Shown here in pieces: positions 1 to 7,691 of a stretch of 22,938 nt of DNA. Every line of letters begins with the position of its first letter. Within the stretch, counting starts at the first letter, position 1. Origin of the DNA: Holosporaceae bacterium UBA3830 (lineage in GTDB: Bacteria; Pseudomonadota; Alphaproteobacteria; UBA3830). The DNA lies in contig DGIE01000056.1 in NCBI GenBank assembly GCA_002393025.1, positions 1 to 22,938 on the forward strand, written 5' to 3'. Made by a program: the position numbers and the translations under genes. A model generated the notes under the pieces. The model saw only the letters and a list, made by a program, of their open reading frames with translations, was not told where the DNA came from and made no database searches.

Positions 1-2
1 AA

Positions 3-1175
3 AATGAATTCATTAATCGATACAGAGGTCGTTTAATCTTTCCGATAATCGATTCTCGAGATAAATGTGTCGGATTTGGCGGAAGAATTTTGGAAAAATC
101 GGAAAAAGCGAAGTACATAAATTCTCCGGAAACGGAAATTTATAAAAAAAGTCAGCAACTGTATGGTTACAATCTGGCCCGCAAAGGTAAATCTCGCCAA
201 ATAATCATCTCAGAGGGATATTTAGATGTAATTTCTCTGCATCAGGCAGGATTTGACGGAGCAGTCGCCCCCCTCGGAACGGCTATCAGCTCCACTCAGA
301 TCAATATGTGCTGGCGCATTTGTAACAATCCCATTATCGCGCTGGACGGCGACTCTGCCGGAGTTAAAGCATCCTATCGTTGGATCGATCGAATCCTTAC
401 TTATCTGGAGCCGGGAAAATCCTTCAAATTTGCAGCACTTCCCCAAGGAGCTGATCCAGATATTTTGGTTTACAACAATCAAATCTCAGCAATTACAGAA
501 GCAATAAATAACGCCGTTCCTCTTTCCCAGTGGCTTTGGGAAGGTGGATTTTCGTTATTTCCGTCGGAAACCCCGGAGCAGAAAGCAGAACTTATCGAAA
601 TGCTGATCCAAAAGGTTGAATCCATAAAAAATGTCTCCATCAAAAATTTTTATATTCAAGATATTAAAAATCGACAAAGATCCTTGTACAAGAGAAAAAA
701 ACGGATTGTGAAAAAGGAAAATTTGCAATCCGCAAGCTCCGCAAAAGAAAAAATCGAAAAAATATTAGTTGTGACTCTCATAAATCACCCTTATATTATT
801 GATAGGGTTATGGAAGATTTCGTTAAACTCGAATTTGAAAATACCGAGATGCAGATTTTGAAAGAAAAAATTTTGGAGAGTTATGTAAATTTTGCGGAAG
901 GAAATCCAGAAAAATTTATCGATTCGATGGAACGATTACGAGATGTCATAGGCAAAGACTTGGAGGGTGTTGTGATGCACGCAAGTTTTGTAAACAGAAA
1001 CGTTGCCGATGATGAGGCTTTTTCAGGATGGTCAGAATTGTTGAAGAAGTACTTGTCAGAGCCGTTACTGATCAAGGATTTACAAAGGGCATCGTCTGAT
1101 TTTGTTTTTGCTGAAAGCAATTGGCAACGACTGAAAGCATTAAAGAACGAAGTCTTAAACCGCAGGAAGATATAG
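3..1175 (+). CDS. dnaG: DNA primase DnaG, 5'-truncated by window edge
   Basis: Primase makes RNA primers for the replication fork. The reading frame is already open at base 3, so the true start lies outside the window; the TTG at 90 is an internal codon. The first visible residues contain GRLIFPI and GFGGR, conserved just before the TOPRIM core. TOPRIM motifs follow: EGYLDV (near base 215) and ALDGDSAG (near base 340). About 390 residues are visible; the N-terminal zinc-binding domain and part of the polymerase core are missing. The C-terminal part is less conserved and corresponds to the helicase-interaction region. The stop at 1173-1175 overlaps the Shine-Dalgarno of rpoD, so the two are very likely co-transcribed, as is usual for dnaG-rpoD. 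Confidence 0.95.
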   Translation, partial: NEFINRYRGRLIFPIIDSRDKCVGFGGRILEKSEKAKYINSPETEIYKKSQQLYGYNLARKGKSRQIIISEGYLDVISLHQAGFDGAVAPLGTAISSTQINMCWRICNNPIIALDGDSAGVKASYRWIDRILTYLEPGKSFKFAALPQGADPDILVYNNQISAITEAINNAVPLSQWLWEGGFSLFPSETPEQKAELIEMLIQKVESIKNVSIKNFYIQDIKNRQRSLYKRKKRIVKKENLQSASSAKEKIEKILVVTLINHPYIIDRVMEDFVKLEFENTEMQILKEKILESYVNFAEGNPEKFIDSMERLRDVIGKDLEGVVMHASFVNRNVADDEAFSGWSELLKKYLSEPLLIKDLQRASSDFVFAESNWQRLKALKNEVLNRRKI

Positions 1176-1183
1176 GAGAAAAA

Positions 1184-3028
1184 ATGAGCATAGTTTCAAA
1201 CTCAAAAATGGACAATAAAGTGGAAAACAAGGAAGATAAGATAGAAAAGGAGAGCACCGCCGAAGCACGGTTCGCCGCTTTGATATCTTTGGGGAAAGAA
1301 CGCGGATACATAACTTACGACGAACTAAATGATGCTTTACCCAGAGAAAAATTCTCCTCCGAAAAGATCGATGTTGCCGTTTCTAGTATCTCGGAAATGG
1401 GAATTCAATTGATTGAAACAGAAGAAGCGGAAACTTTTCATCGTGAAAAAAATCATGTGCATGCTGCTCCAAAAATGGAACAGAATAATAATGATCTTTT
1501 GCGAACAGATGACCCGGTCCGTATGTATCTCAGAGAGATGGGAAATGTTGAATTACTTTCCCGCGATGGTGAAATCGAGCTGGCCAAGAAAATCGAACGT
1601 GGGTATGCGGAAGTCCTCAGCGGATTAAGTGAAAGTCCGAAAACTTTCGATAAATTTGCCGAATGGATCGAAGCATTGAAGGATCATAAAATCGCTTTGA
1701 GAGACATTTTTCAGTTAGATAATGGAATGAAAGATGACGAGGATGAGGACGAAGCCGGAGACTCTGGCAGTGATGATGATTTGGAAGAAGATGAAACTTC
1801 CTCTGAGGATGCTGAACAAATAAAAGAAGTCAATGCTGAAGATGAGGACTTGATCCCCGGAATCATCGACAGTTTCAAAAAAGTCATAGCTATGCACAAG
1901 GCGATTCTTAAAAAGAAAAATCCTTCGACAAAACAAAAGAATGAATTGGTAAATGCCGTCACGGAGTTGAAACTTAATCAGAAGACAATTGAGTCGATGT
2001 GCGAGGAGCTCTATATGTTAAATCGCAAATTAATTAAAAGCGAAAGTGCTCTTTTGAAGTTAGCGCAGGACAATGGCATCAGTCGCGAAGGGTTTTTAAA
2101 GAATTATTTTGGAAATGAAACTAATTCCGATTGGGAAAATTCGATGTTAAAGTTCTCACATTGGAACAAGTTCTTCAAAAATTGCGCAAAGGAGATTTCC
2201 GAGCATCAAATGTTGGCAAAAGAAGTTGAAGAAGAATCTAGGTTACCGCTGGGAGTGTTCAAAAAATTGGTCGCGTGCATTCAAAAAGGAGAACGAACTG
2301 CAACTCGAGCAAAAAAAGATATGATCGAAGCCAACTTGCGTTTGGTTATCTCCATTGCGAAAAAATACACAAACCGCGGTTTGCAATTTTTGGATCTGAT
2401 CCAGGAAGGTAACATCGGTCTGATGAAGGCAGTGGATAAATTCGAATACCGACGTGGTTACAAGTTTTCAACCTACGCTACGTGGTGGATTCGCCAGGCA
2501 ATTACGCGTTCCATTGCAGATCAGGCCCGAACCATTAGAATTCCTGTTCACATGATTGAAACAATCAACAAAATTGTGAGATCTTCCAGACAGATGCTGA
2601 ACGAGACCGGGAAAGAACCGACTCCTGAAGAGTTGGCAGAGCGGCTGCACATGCCGTTGGACAAGGTTCGCAAGGTCCTAAAAATTTCGAAAGAGCCCGT
2701 CAGTCTGGAAGCTCCGATCGGAGACGAGGATGATTCGCATCTCGGAGATTTCATCGAGGACAAAAACATCGCGCAGCCGGTGGAGTCCGCTGTCAATGAG
2801 AACTTGCGTGAAACCACGACTTTAGTGCTGGCCAGCCTCACTCCGCGAGAAGAACGTGTTTTGAGAATGCGTTTCGGAATCGGAATGAATTCCGATCACA
2901 CTTTGGAGGAAGTCGGGCAGCAGTTTTCAGTTACGAGAGAGCGTATCCGACAGATCGAGGCAAAAGCTCTCAGAAAACTAAAGCACCCAAGCCGCTCACG
3001 CAAACTGAAGACGTTTTTGGATTCGTAA
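1184..3028 (+). CDS. rpoD: RNA polymerase primary sigma factor (sigma-70, RpoD)
   Basis: The 614-residue housekeeping sigma factor directs RNA polymerase to -35/-10 promoters. The start at 1184 is chosen because AGGAGA lies 5 bases upstream, while an in-frame ATG at 1121 lies inside dnaG and has no such site. Domains: region 1.1 about residues 29-80; region 1.2 about 107-140 (DDPVRMYLREMG); a non-conserved insert about 140-370 with a very acidic Asp/Glu stretch at about 183-209; region 2 about 375-446 (NLRLVISIAKKY, STYATWWIRQAI); region 3 about 455-530; region 4 about 552-606 (LTPREERVLRMRFG, VTRERIRQIEAKALRKL). All core motifs are intact, so this is the primary sigma factor. Several promoters in the window match its expected -35/-10 consensus. 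Confidence 0.98.
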   Translation: MSIVSNSKMDNKVENKEDKIEKESTAEARFAALISLGKERGYITYDELNDALPREKFSSEKIDVAVSSISEMGIQLIETEEAETFHREKNHVHAAPKMEQNNNDLLRTDDPVRMYLREMGNVELLSRDGEIELAKKIERGYAEVLSGLSESPKTFDKFAEWIEALKDHKIALRDIFQLDNGMKDDEDEDEAGDSGSDDDLEEDETSSEDAEQIKEVNAEDEDLIPGIIDSFKKVIAMHKAILKKKNPSTKQKNELVNAVTELKLNQKTIESMCEELYMLNRKLIKSESALLKLAQDNGISREGFLKNYFGNETNSDWENSMLKFSHWNKFFKNCAKEISEHQMLAKEVEEESRLPLGVFKKLVACIQKGERTATRAKKDMIEANLRLVISIAKKYTNRGLQFLDLIQEGNIGLMKAVDKFEYRRGYKFSTYATWWIRQAITRSIADQARTIRIPVHMIETINKIVRSSRQMLNETGKEPTPEELAERLHMPLDKVRKVLKISKEPVSLEAPIGDEDDSHLGDFIEDKNIAQPVESAVNENLRETTTLVLASLTPREERVLRMRFGIGMNSDHTLEEVGQQFSVTRERIRQIEAKALRKLKHPSRSRKLKTFLDS

Positions 3029-3057
3029 TTCGGGATGTTTTTTGTTTAAAAATTTGG

Positions 3058-3104
3058 TGTGCGGTTGAATGTAAAACATTTGAACTAATTCGGCAACTCG
3101 CACA
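3058..3104. other. Long bulged hairpin downstream of rpoD
   Basis: Bases 3058-3067 pair with 3094-3104 in a 10-bp stem with one bulged T at 3098. Inside it, 3068-3072 pairs with 3076-3080 around an AAA loop. There is no T-tract after the stem on either strand, so it is not a standard terminator. It could be part of the rpoD 3' UTR or a small structured RNA. The function is unknown. Confidence 0.45.
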
Positions 3105-3126
3105 GCAGATTGTCAGAAATAACTAA

Positions 3127-3154
3127 GGCAGTCAAAGACTGCCAATTGTGTTTT
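3127..3154. terminator. Hairpin between convergent rpoD and the 3175-4461 gene
   Basis: A perfect 7-bp stem (GGCAGTC, 3127-3133, with 3137-3143) has an AAA loop. On the + strand it is followed by an imperfect T-rich run ending in TTTT at 3154. On the - strand the following sequence is less T-rich. It sits between two convergent genes and probably ends rpoD transcription; use in both directions is possible. Confidence 0.5.
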
Positions 3155-3174
3155 AATCAGGAAGATAACTGAAT

Positions 3175-4461
3175 CTATTTCTTTGAGTCCCACCTGTAAG
3201 TTTTCACATTTAAATCTTTTTTGTATGATACATTGTATGACTGCTCATTAGTTAGTTCCAGCTTTTCCCAAAAATCCGCCACTGGAGAAGAGTAGGAAAA
3301 AATCCATGGAGTTCCTTCCACTGATGCATCCCCCCCTACATTTACTCCTTGATCTGAAGATAATTCGATATCTTTTTTAGCAGGATCCACCATGACTTTT
3401 GTTCTTACGTGATGAAACTCTCCTGCTCCCAAAGCAGCTCCCATACTAATAACAGGAGGAATATGAATTGATAAGCCAGATGTTTCGATACCATCAAAAT
3501 TTTCTTTAATATTCAATAAGTTTTCTTTGGGTAAATCTACAATTTTCATATGCAACTTAGAAAGAGAATAATTGAATGCCATTCCCGAATCCCAATCTCT
3601 GATAATCCCACCAAACATTCCATCACTGAAAGAATATGAAACCCCAGGATCTCGATCTGAATCCGTGCTAGACTCTCCTCTATAAATTCTGTAAGAACTT
3701 TCCGGAGTCTTACTTTCCTCTACAATAAGATCAGTGACAGCTTTAACAAAATCTTTTTTTACAAGATCTTTTGCATAAATCAGTAACCGGTGTTTAGGAG
3801 TGAAAACCCCCTTAACTAAATCCGTGACTTTCTTTGCGTTTGGAGAAATATTTTCGAATAATTCATTTGTTATGTTACCCAGATCTTCTAAATTATCGAC
3901 ATGTTCTGCTGAAATTCCTCGGAAAAAAGGAATTATGCTGTCATTAATCTTCCAAAAATATGACTTAACATCTTTATTTTCCATATAACTTCCACAAAAA
4001 TCACAGATATTCTCGGGAGTTTTATAAGCATCGCCAAAACCGATTTGCGCATCTTTCGTTATATTTCCCCAAACAGGATTACATACAATTAATCTAAAAA
4101 TTTGATCTTGATTCATTTGAGAATTCCTTGTTTGAGAAACTATGTCATTAAGATAATAATTCCACACAAACAATTGATACAAACTTTTCGGAATAAAAGC
4201 CACTTTTGCAGACGGATCCACTGATTGGATCTTCTTCTTCAGGAATCCGCTCTCGTCATTTATTATCTCTTTTTTATCTTCTTCCGATAACTTTGCAGCT
4301 CGCTTTGAATCTAATTGTGTTACAAAACTATTTTCCACAATTGCCTTGTAAACTGATACCCTTTGATGGTCACCAACATTTAAACAAACAGGAACAAAAT
4401 TACCCGCCAATAATTCAAACGAAAGCAACAAACACCCTGCGACTAACGTCAACTTTTTCAT
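3175..4461 (-). CDS. Secreted protein of unknown family, faint ADP-ribosyltransferase-like motifs
   Basis: The protein has 428 residues and I do not recognise its family with confidence. The N-terminus (about residues 1-20) is a clear Sec signal peptide: MKK followed by a hydrophobic run. The start has a good AAAGGA-type ribosome site, and a promoter lies just upstream. The C-terminal half holds YRIYRG (257-262), then SYSFSDG (275-281), then GAGEFHHVRTK (345-355). This R-G / S-F-S / E order resembles the R-S-E signature of arginine-type ADP-ribosyltransferases. It also recalls an uncharacterised family I associate with intracellular bacteria, but that is from memory and unverified. Four cysteines (27, 127, 153, 156) may form disulfides. 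It stands alone, convergent with rpoD. The role is unknown; an exported host-interaction factor is an inference. Confidence 0.85.
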   Translation of the reverse strand: MKKLTLVAGCLLLSFELLAGNFVPVCLNVGDHQRVSVYKAIVENSFVTQLDSKRAAKLSEEDKKEIINDESGFLKKKIQSVDPSAKVAFIPKSLYQLFVWNYYLNDIVSQTRNSQMNQDQIFRLIVCNPVWGNITKDAQIGFGDAYKTPENICDFCGSYMENKDVKSYFWKINDSIIPFFRGISAEHVDNLEDLGNITNELFENISPNAKKVTDLVKGVFTPKHRLLIYAKDLVKKDFVKAVTDLIVEESKTPESSYRIYRGESSTDSDRDPGVSYSFSDGMFGGIIRDWDSGMAFNYSLSKLHMKIVDLPKENLLNIKENFDGIETSGLSIHIPPVISMGAALGAGEFHHVRTKVMVDPAKKDIELSSDQGVNVGGDASVEGTPWIFSYSSPVADFWEKLELTNEQSYNVSYKKDLNVKTYRWDSKK

Positions 4462-4489
4462 ATTTTTTTCCTTTCTTTGAGTGTTGATA

Positions 4490-4518
4490 AATTTACTATA
4501 AGACTAGTTTTTTGTCAA
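4490..4518 (-). promoter_or_regulatory. Promoter of the secreted-protein gene
   Basis: On the - strand a perfect -35 TTGACA (4513-4518) is followed after 17 bases by TAAATT (4490-4495). The ATG at 4461 lies about 28 bases downstream, with a ribosome site in between. Confidence 0.65.
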
Positions 4519-4547
4519 TTTATTTTTTATGAAATTTTAGTTCTAAC

Positions 4548-4570
4548 AAAAAAGACTCCCGAAGGAGCCT
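4548..4570 (-). terminator. Rho-independent terminator of rplU-rpmA
   Basis: Read on the - strand, AGGCTCC (4564-4570) pairs with GGAGTCT (4553-4559) around a UUCG tetraloop (4560-4563), with one G-U pair. Six T's follow (4548-4553, the first shared with the stem base). This is a textbook intrinsic terminator 31 bases after the rpmA stop. Confidence 0.9.
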
Positions 4571-4601
4571 GCTGACAAAGAATTAGACCTTGTCTTAAAA
4601 A

Positions 4602-4862
4602 CTATGCCGAGGGAACGACAACCGATACAGTACAACGTCCCTGAGAATTTTTTGAAAACTTCACAACTCCGTCTGCCGTCGCGAAAATCGTATGATCCCT
4701 TCCCAGACCGACATTCTCCCCGGCCTTCATTTTCGTTCCACGCTGTCTGACGATAATGTCTCCTGCCTTGACCGCTTGACCGCCAAAACGCTTCACACCT
4801 AACCTTTTACTTTCCGAATCGCGCCCGTTCTTGGAACTACCACCGGCTTTTTTTGTTGACAT
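4602..4862 (-). CDS. rpmA: 50S ribosomal protein L27
   Basis: L27 is a small basic protein of the large ribosomal subunit whose N-terminus reaches toward the peptidyl-transferase centre. At 86 residues it has the normal length. It begins with STKKAGGSSKNGRDS, the family signature, and keeps GVKRFGG, IIVRQRGT and GLGRDHT. It follows rplU by 11 bases in the same direction, the conserved rplU-rpmA order, and ends at a strong terminator. Confidence 0.98.
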   Translation of the reverse strand: MSTKKAGGSSKNGRDSESKRLGVKRFGGQAVKAGDIIVRQRGTKMKAGENVGLGRDHTIFATADGVVKFSKNSQGRCTVSVVVPSA

Positions 4863-4873
4863 TTGCTGACTCC

Positions 4874-5185
4874 TTAACCTTTGATGCTATCGATCTTCAA
4901 AATGGTCATAATCTGGCGATGCCCATTCTTTCTGCGATAATTTTTACGACGGCTTTTCTTAAAAACCAAAACTGTCTTGTGCTTTCTGTGTTCGATAACG
5001 CTCGCGGATACGGAGGCACCTTCTACATAAGGAGTTCCGACTTTCACATCTCCGTCATTTTCGATCATCAAAACGTCACTGATCTCCAATTTTGCGCCCA
5101 AATCAAGAGCAAACTTCTCGACAGAAATAAAATCGCCCTCTTTCACTTTGTACTGTTTACCGCCTGTTTTTATAACTGCAAGCAT
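4874..5185 (-). CDS. rplU: 50S ribosomal protein L21
   Basis: L21 is a 23S rRNA-binding protein of the large subunit. The protein has 103 residues, the usual size. It starts MLAVIKTGGKQYKV, the family N-terminus, and has the basic block KKSRRKNYRRKNGHRQ near residues 76-91, which contacts rRNA. It is the first gene of a two-gene operon with rpmA, read from the promoter at 5218-5246. Confidence 0.98.
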   Translation of the reverse strand: MLAVIKTGGKQYKVKEGDFISVEKFALDLGAKLEISDVLMIENDGDVKVGTPYVEGASVSASVIEHRKHKTVLVFKKSRRKNYRRKNGHRQIMTILKIDSIKG

Positions 5186-5217
5186 AACCTAATTCCTTTT
5201 AACTTATACGAGATTTA

Positions 5218-5246
5218 CTATTAATTCATTTTGTTAAAAATTTCAA
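5218..5246 (-). promoter_or_regulatory. Putative promoter of rplU-rpmA
   Basis: On the - strand, TTGAAA (5241-5246) is followed after 17 bases by TAATAG (5218-5223), about 33 bases before the rplU ATG. The -35 is good and the -10 moderate. It is back-to-back with the promoter of the glycosyltransferase gene. Confidence 0.45.
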
Positions 5247-5261
5247 GGGGGCACTAAAAAC

Positions 5262-5290
5262 TTGCATAAAAACTTTTTTACGAATAGAAT
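5262..5290 (+). promoter_or_regulatory. Promoter of the GT25 glycosyltransferase gene
   Basis: TTGCAT (5262-5267) and TAGAAT (5285-5290) are separated by 17 bases. Transcription would start near 5297. This leaves almost no leader for a GTG start at 5302 and so favours the ATG at 5338. Confidence 0.6.
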
Positions 5291-5337
5291 CAAAAGAGAG
5301 TGTGTGGGTTCAGGACTGGAAAATCCGAGAGGGTTTT

Positions 5338-6174
5338 ATGTTTAATTTTTTATTCGATGAGGTACATTCGGATTTTAAAGTTCACGCGAAATTTGGTCCG
5401 AACTCTGTTGGGGTTTTTCTGATTAATCTTGACAGGGCGACGGAGCGTCTTGAGTTCGTGAAACCGAGTATTGATCAGCTTAATCTTCCTGTCGAAAGGG
5501 TCTCAGCAGTGGATGGAACATTGCTTTCAGATGAGAAACTCCACGAAGTTTGCAATTTTGAAAGATTCAGAAGATATTTTAAAATGTTCCCGGAGCGAGG
5601 AACTATCGGATGTTCACTAAGTCATGAGAAAGTTTGGCAGAAATTTCTAGAATCCGACTACGAGTTTGCTCTGGTGTTTGAAGATGATGTTGTTTTCAAC
5701 CCTAAGGAACTTAGATCGTGCGTTGACAGAGCAATTGAGAAAAAGGATCTTTGGGATATTCTTAGTTTTGAAATGATTCATGACGGATTTCCATTAAAAA
5801 TCGGAGACCTTTACGAGGACAAACGGATATCTTTGTACCTTACCTCAGTGAAACATTCCGGTTGTTATTTAATCAATCGGAGTGCGGCAAAAAAGCTTTT
5901 GGAAAAATTTTCCCCTATCATCATGCCTTTGGATCATTATTTCACTGCGTCATGGGAATTCGACATAAAATTCGCAGGAGTTGAACCTCGCGTCGTGAAG
6001 CAGAATTTCGGAAGTTCACAAATTAAGTCCGAATTTTCTGAAAAATTCAGCGATCGAAAAACAAAGATCAGTAATGCGATATTTAATACCCGCAGGGCGA
6101 TCATAGGTTTTGTTTATAATTTGTATCTGTTTGTGAAAGATTTTATGTGCCACAAACAATGGTTTGCCCGTTGA
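5338..6174 (+). CDS. Glycosyltransferase family 25 (LPS biosynthesis)
   Basis: This 278-residue protein belongs to the GT25 family, which transfers sugars (often galactose) from nucleotide sugars onto LPS core or O-chain. Family features: VFLINLDRATERLEF near residues 24-38, VERVSAVDG after it, GTIGCSLSHEKVW near 87-99, and the acidic motif FEDDVVF near 109-115, which probably binds metal and nucleotide sugar. A later segment (near residue 168) reads TSVKHSGCYLINRSAAKKL, also typical. The start at 5338 has GAGAGGG upstream and fits the promoter better than an in-frame GTG at 5302. No other LPS glycosyltransferase is adjacent. The exact donor and acceptor cannot be read from sequence. Consistent with kdsA later in the window. 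Confidence 0.88.
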   Translation: MFNFLFDEVHSDFKVHAKFGPNSVGVFLINLDRATERLEFVKPSIDQLNLPVERVSAVDGTLLSDEKLHEVCNFERFRRYFKMFPERGTIGCSLSHEKVWQKFLESDYEFALVFEDDVVFNPKELRSCVDRAIEKKDLWDILSFEMIHDGFPLKIGDLYEDKRISLYLTSVKHSGCYLINRSAAKKLLEKFSPIIMPLDHYFTASWEFDIKFAGVEPRVVKQNFGSSQIKSEFSEKFSDRKTKISNAIFNTRRAIIGFVYNLYLFVKDFMCHKQWFAR

Positions 6175-6204
6175 AAAATTTGAAAATTTTGGGTCTATTG
6201 GAAA

Positions 6205-6232
6205 TTGTTCGTTAACAAATGTTGGCTATGAT
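6205..6232 (+). promoter_or_regulatory. Promoter of cca with a GTTAACAAATG motif in its spacer
   Basis: TTGTTC (6205-6210) and TATGAT (6227-6232) are 16 bases apart. The spacer contains GTTAACAAATG (6211-6221), an 11-mer that recurs exactly at 20643-20653. Transcription would start near 6240, which argues for the ATG at 6262 over the GTG at 6241. Confidence 0.5.
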
Positions 6233-6261
6233 GTTATTATGTGACCCGTGTTGTGGATAAT

Positions 6262-7443
6262 ATGAAGATATATTTAGTCGGAGGAGCAGTAAGAGATCAA
6301 ATAATGGGAGTTGTCCCGAACGACAGGGATTATGTCGTAGTAGGAGCTTCTATCGAAGACATGTTATCTAAAGGATTCCGCCCCGTGGGAAAAAGTTTTC
6401 CTGTTTTCATCAGAAATGGATCTGGTGAAGAGTATGCTCTTGCCCGCAAAGAAGTAAAAACCGGTCCTAAACATACTGATTTTGGATTCTTTTTTGATAA
6501 ATCGATAACTTTGAAAGATGATCTGATTAGACGTGATTTCAGTTGCAATGCAATCGCTTACGATTTTGAGGCAGACAAGTTTATTGATTACCATGGAGGA
6601 ATCGAAGATATACGCAATAAAGTTCTTCGGCATATCAGTCCGCACTTCGTAGAAGATCCACTGCGTGTCATAAGGTTATGTCGTTTTGCCGCCCAGTTGA
6701 ACTTTTCAGTGGCGGAGGAAACTATGAACCTGGCTAGAGATATGGTTCTTCAGAATCAACTGGAAAATCTTTCCGTTGAAAGAATTTGGAGTGAAATAAA
6801 AAAGGCTTTGCATTATCCAAATTTTTATAGGTTTATTGAAGTTGCCCATGAATGTTTTGCATTGAAAAAAATATTGTCTGCCGTTGAGAAACTGTGGTTT
6901 GTCAGAAAGGATTCTCGGGAGGAAACCTTAGCGGAACATACTATAAATTGTCTTAAAAATGTAAGTAAGGGGAATGAGATAGTTAAATTTGCGACGTTGT
7001 TGCATGATATCGGTGAAACGGAATTTCCTAATAAAGATCATTCTTTCGAAGATTCCGAACAGCATGGTGTGCAAATAATAAGGGATATTTGCCATGACTT
7101 AAAAATTCCAAATGATTTTCGGAGTTTCGCAGTATTTGTTTGTAGAAATTACAAAAAATTCAAACAAGTAAATCAAATGGATATTGAACAGCTGCTGGAT
7201 TTAACGGACGATTACATAAGAAAAACTCCCGTAGACTTTGAAAATTTTATGTCCATTTGCAAGGCCGCTGCACCAAATGCAGATTTCAAAAGCTCCGAGC
7301 GAAAAATACGTGACATCTACAAAATCTTATCGCAAATTAAGGCGAATCAAATGCCGAACTTTGATTCCATAAAGAAGGATTCGACATTCAAAGATAAGTA
7401 TCGACAATTTAAACTGAAAATTTTACAGAAACACGGATTTTAA
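6262..7443 (+). CDS. cca: CCA tRNA nucleotidyltransferase with HD domain
   Basis: The enzyme adds or repairs the 3' CCA of tRNAs using CTP and ATP. The start at 6262 gives MKIYLVGGAVRD, identical to the usual N-terminus of the enterobacterial-type enzyme. Motifs: GGAVRD (7-12), the metal-binding DxD in NDRDY (20-24), RRDF..NA (90-97), and EDPLRVIR (131-138), which belongs to the nucleotide-selection region. An HD phosphohydrolase domain follows, with LLHD at 246-249 and a second His in EQHGV near 267-269. The 393 residues and the HD domain match the multifunctional class II enzyme (tRNA nucleotidyltransferase plus 2',3'-cyclic phosphodiesterase/phosphatase) best known from gamma- and betaproteobacteria. 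No strong ribosome site is visible. Confidence 0.95.
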   Translation: MKIYLVGGAVRDQIMGVVPNDRDYVVVGASIEDMLSKGFRPVGKSFPVFIRNGSGEEYALARKEVKTGPKHTDFGFFFDKSITLKDDLIRRDFSCNAIAYDFEADKFIDYHGGIEDIRNKVLRHISPHFVEDPLRVIRLCRFAAQLNFSVAEETMNLARDMVLQNQLENLSVERIWSEIKKALHYPNFYRFIEVAHECFALKKILSAVEKLWFVRKDSREETLAEHTINCLKNVSKGNEIVKFATLLHDIGETEFPNKDHSFEDSEQHGVQIIRDICHDLKIPNDFRSFAVFVCRNYKKFKQVNQMDIEQLLDLTDDYIRKTPVDFENFMSICKAAAPNADFKSSERKIRDIYKILSQIKANQMPNFDSIKKDSTFKDKYRQFKLKILQKHGF

Positions 7444-7650
7444 AAAAAATCCTAAGCCACCAACTTCAGATTTTTGCAATTCTTTGAACGGTTATTTCTA
7501 AGTTTGCAAAACATTCTGAGAAATTTCTGTAAGCCGTTAACTTTATTTTAGCAAAATCTGTTTTATAAAAACTTATGTTGGCATTTTAGATAGAGAAGAT
7601 TGGGAGAACCATGTTAACATTACAGATAGATAGAGAGCCAGGAGAAAAAA
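7444..7650 (+). other. mgtE upstream region with an imperfect hairpin
   Basis: The 207-base spacer between cca and mgtE holds an imperfect stem: 7487-7493 with 7532-7538 (7 bp, one G-U), then 7494-7499 with 7519-7524 (6 bp) inside, separated by an asymmetric bulge. I find no convincing -35/-10 pair; TATAAA at 7564 is a weak -10 candidate. It does not look like a canonical M-box riboswitch, although a Mg2+-responsive leader would make sense for mgtE. Confidence 0.3.
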
Positions 7651-7691
7651 ATGCCGAAAGTTTCCAGAAAGATATTCAACATAATAAATAA
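7611..7691 (+). CDS. Possible 26-codon upstream ORF overlapping mgtE
   Basis: An ATG at 7611 preceded by GGGAGA opens a 26-residue ORF (begins MLTLQIDREPGEK) that ends at a TAA at 7689-7691, overlapping the mgtE start at 7651 in another frame. The ribosome-site spacing is good. It could be a leader peptide or translational coupler, or chance. No homology is recognised. Confidence 0.3.
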   Translation: MLTLQIDREPGEKNAESFQKDIQHNK

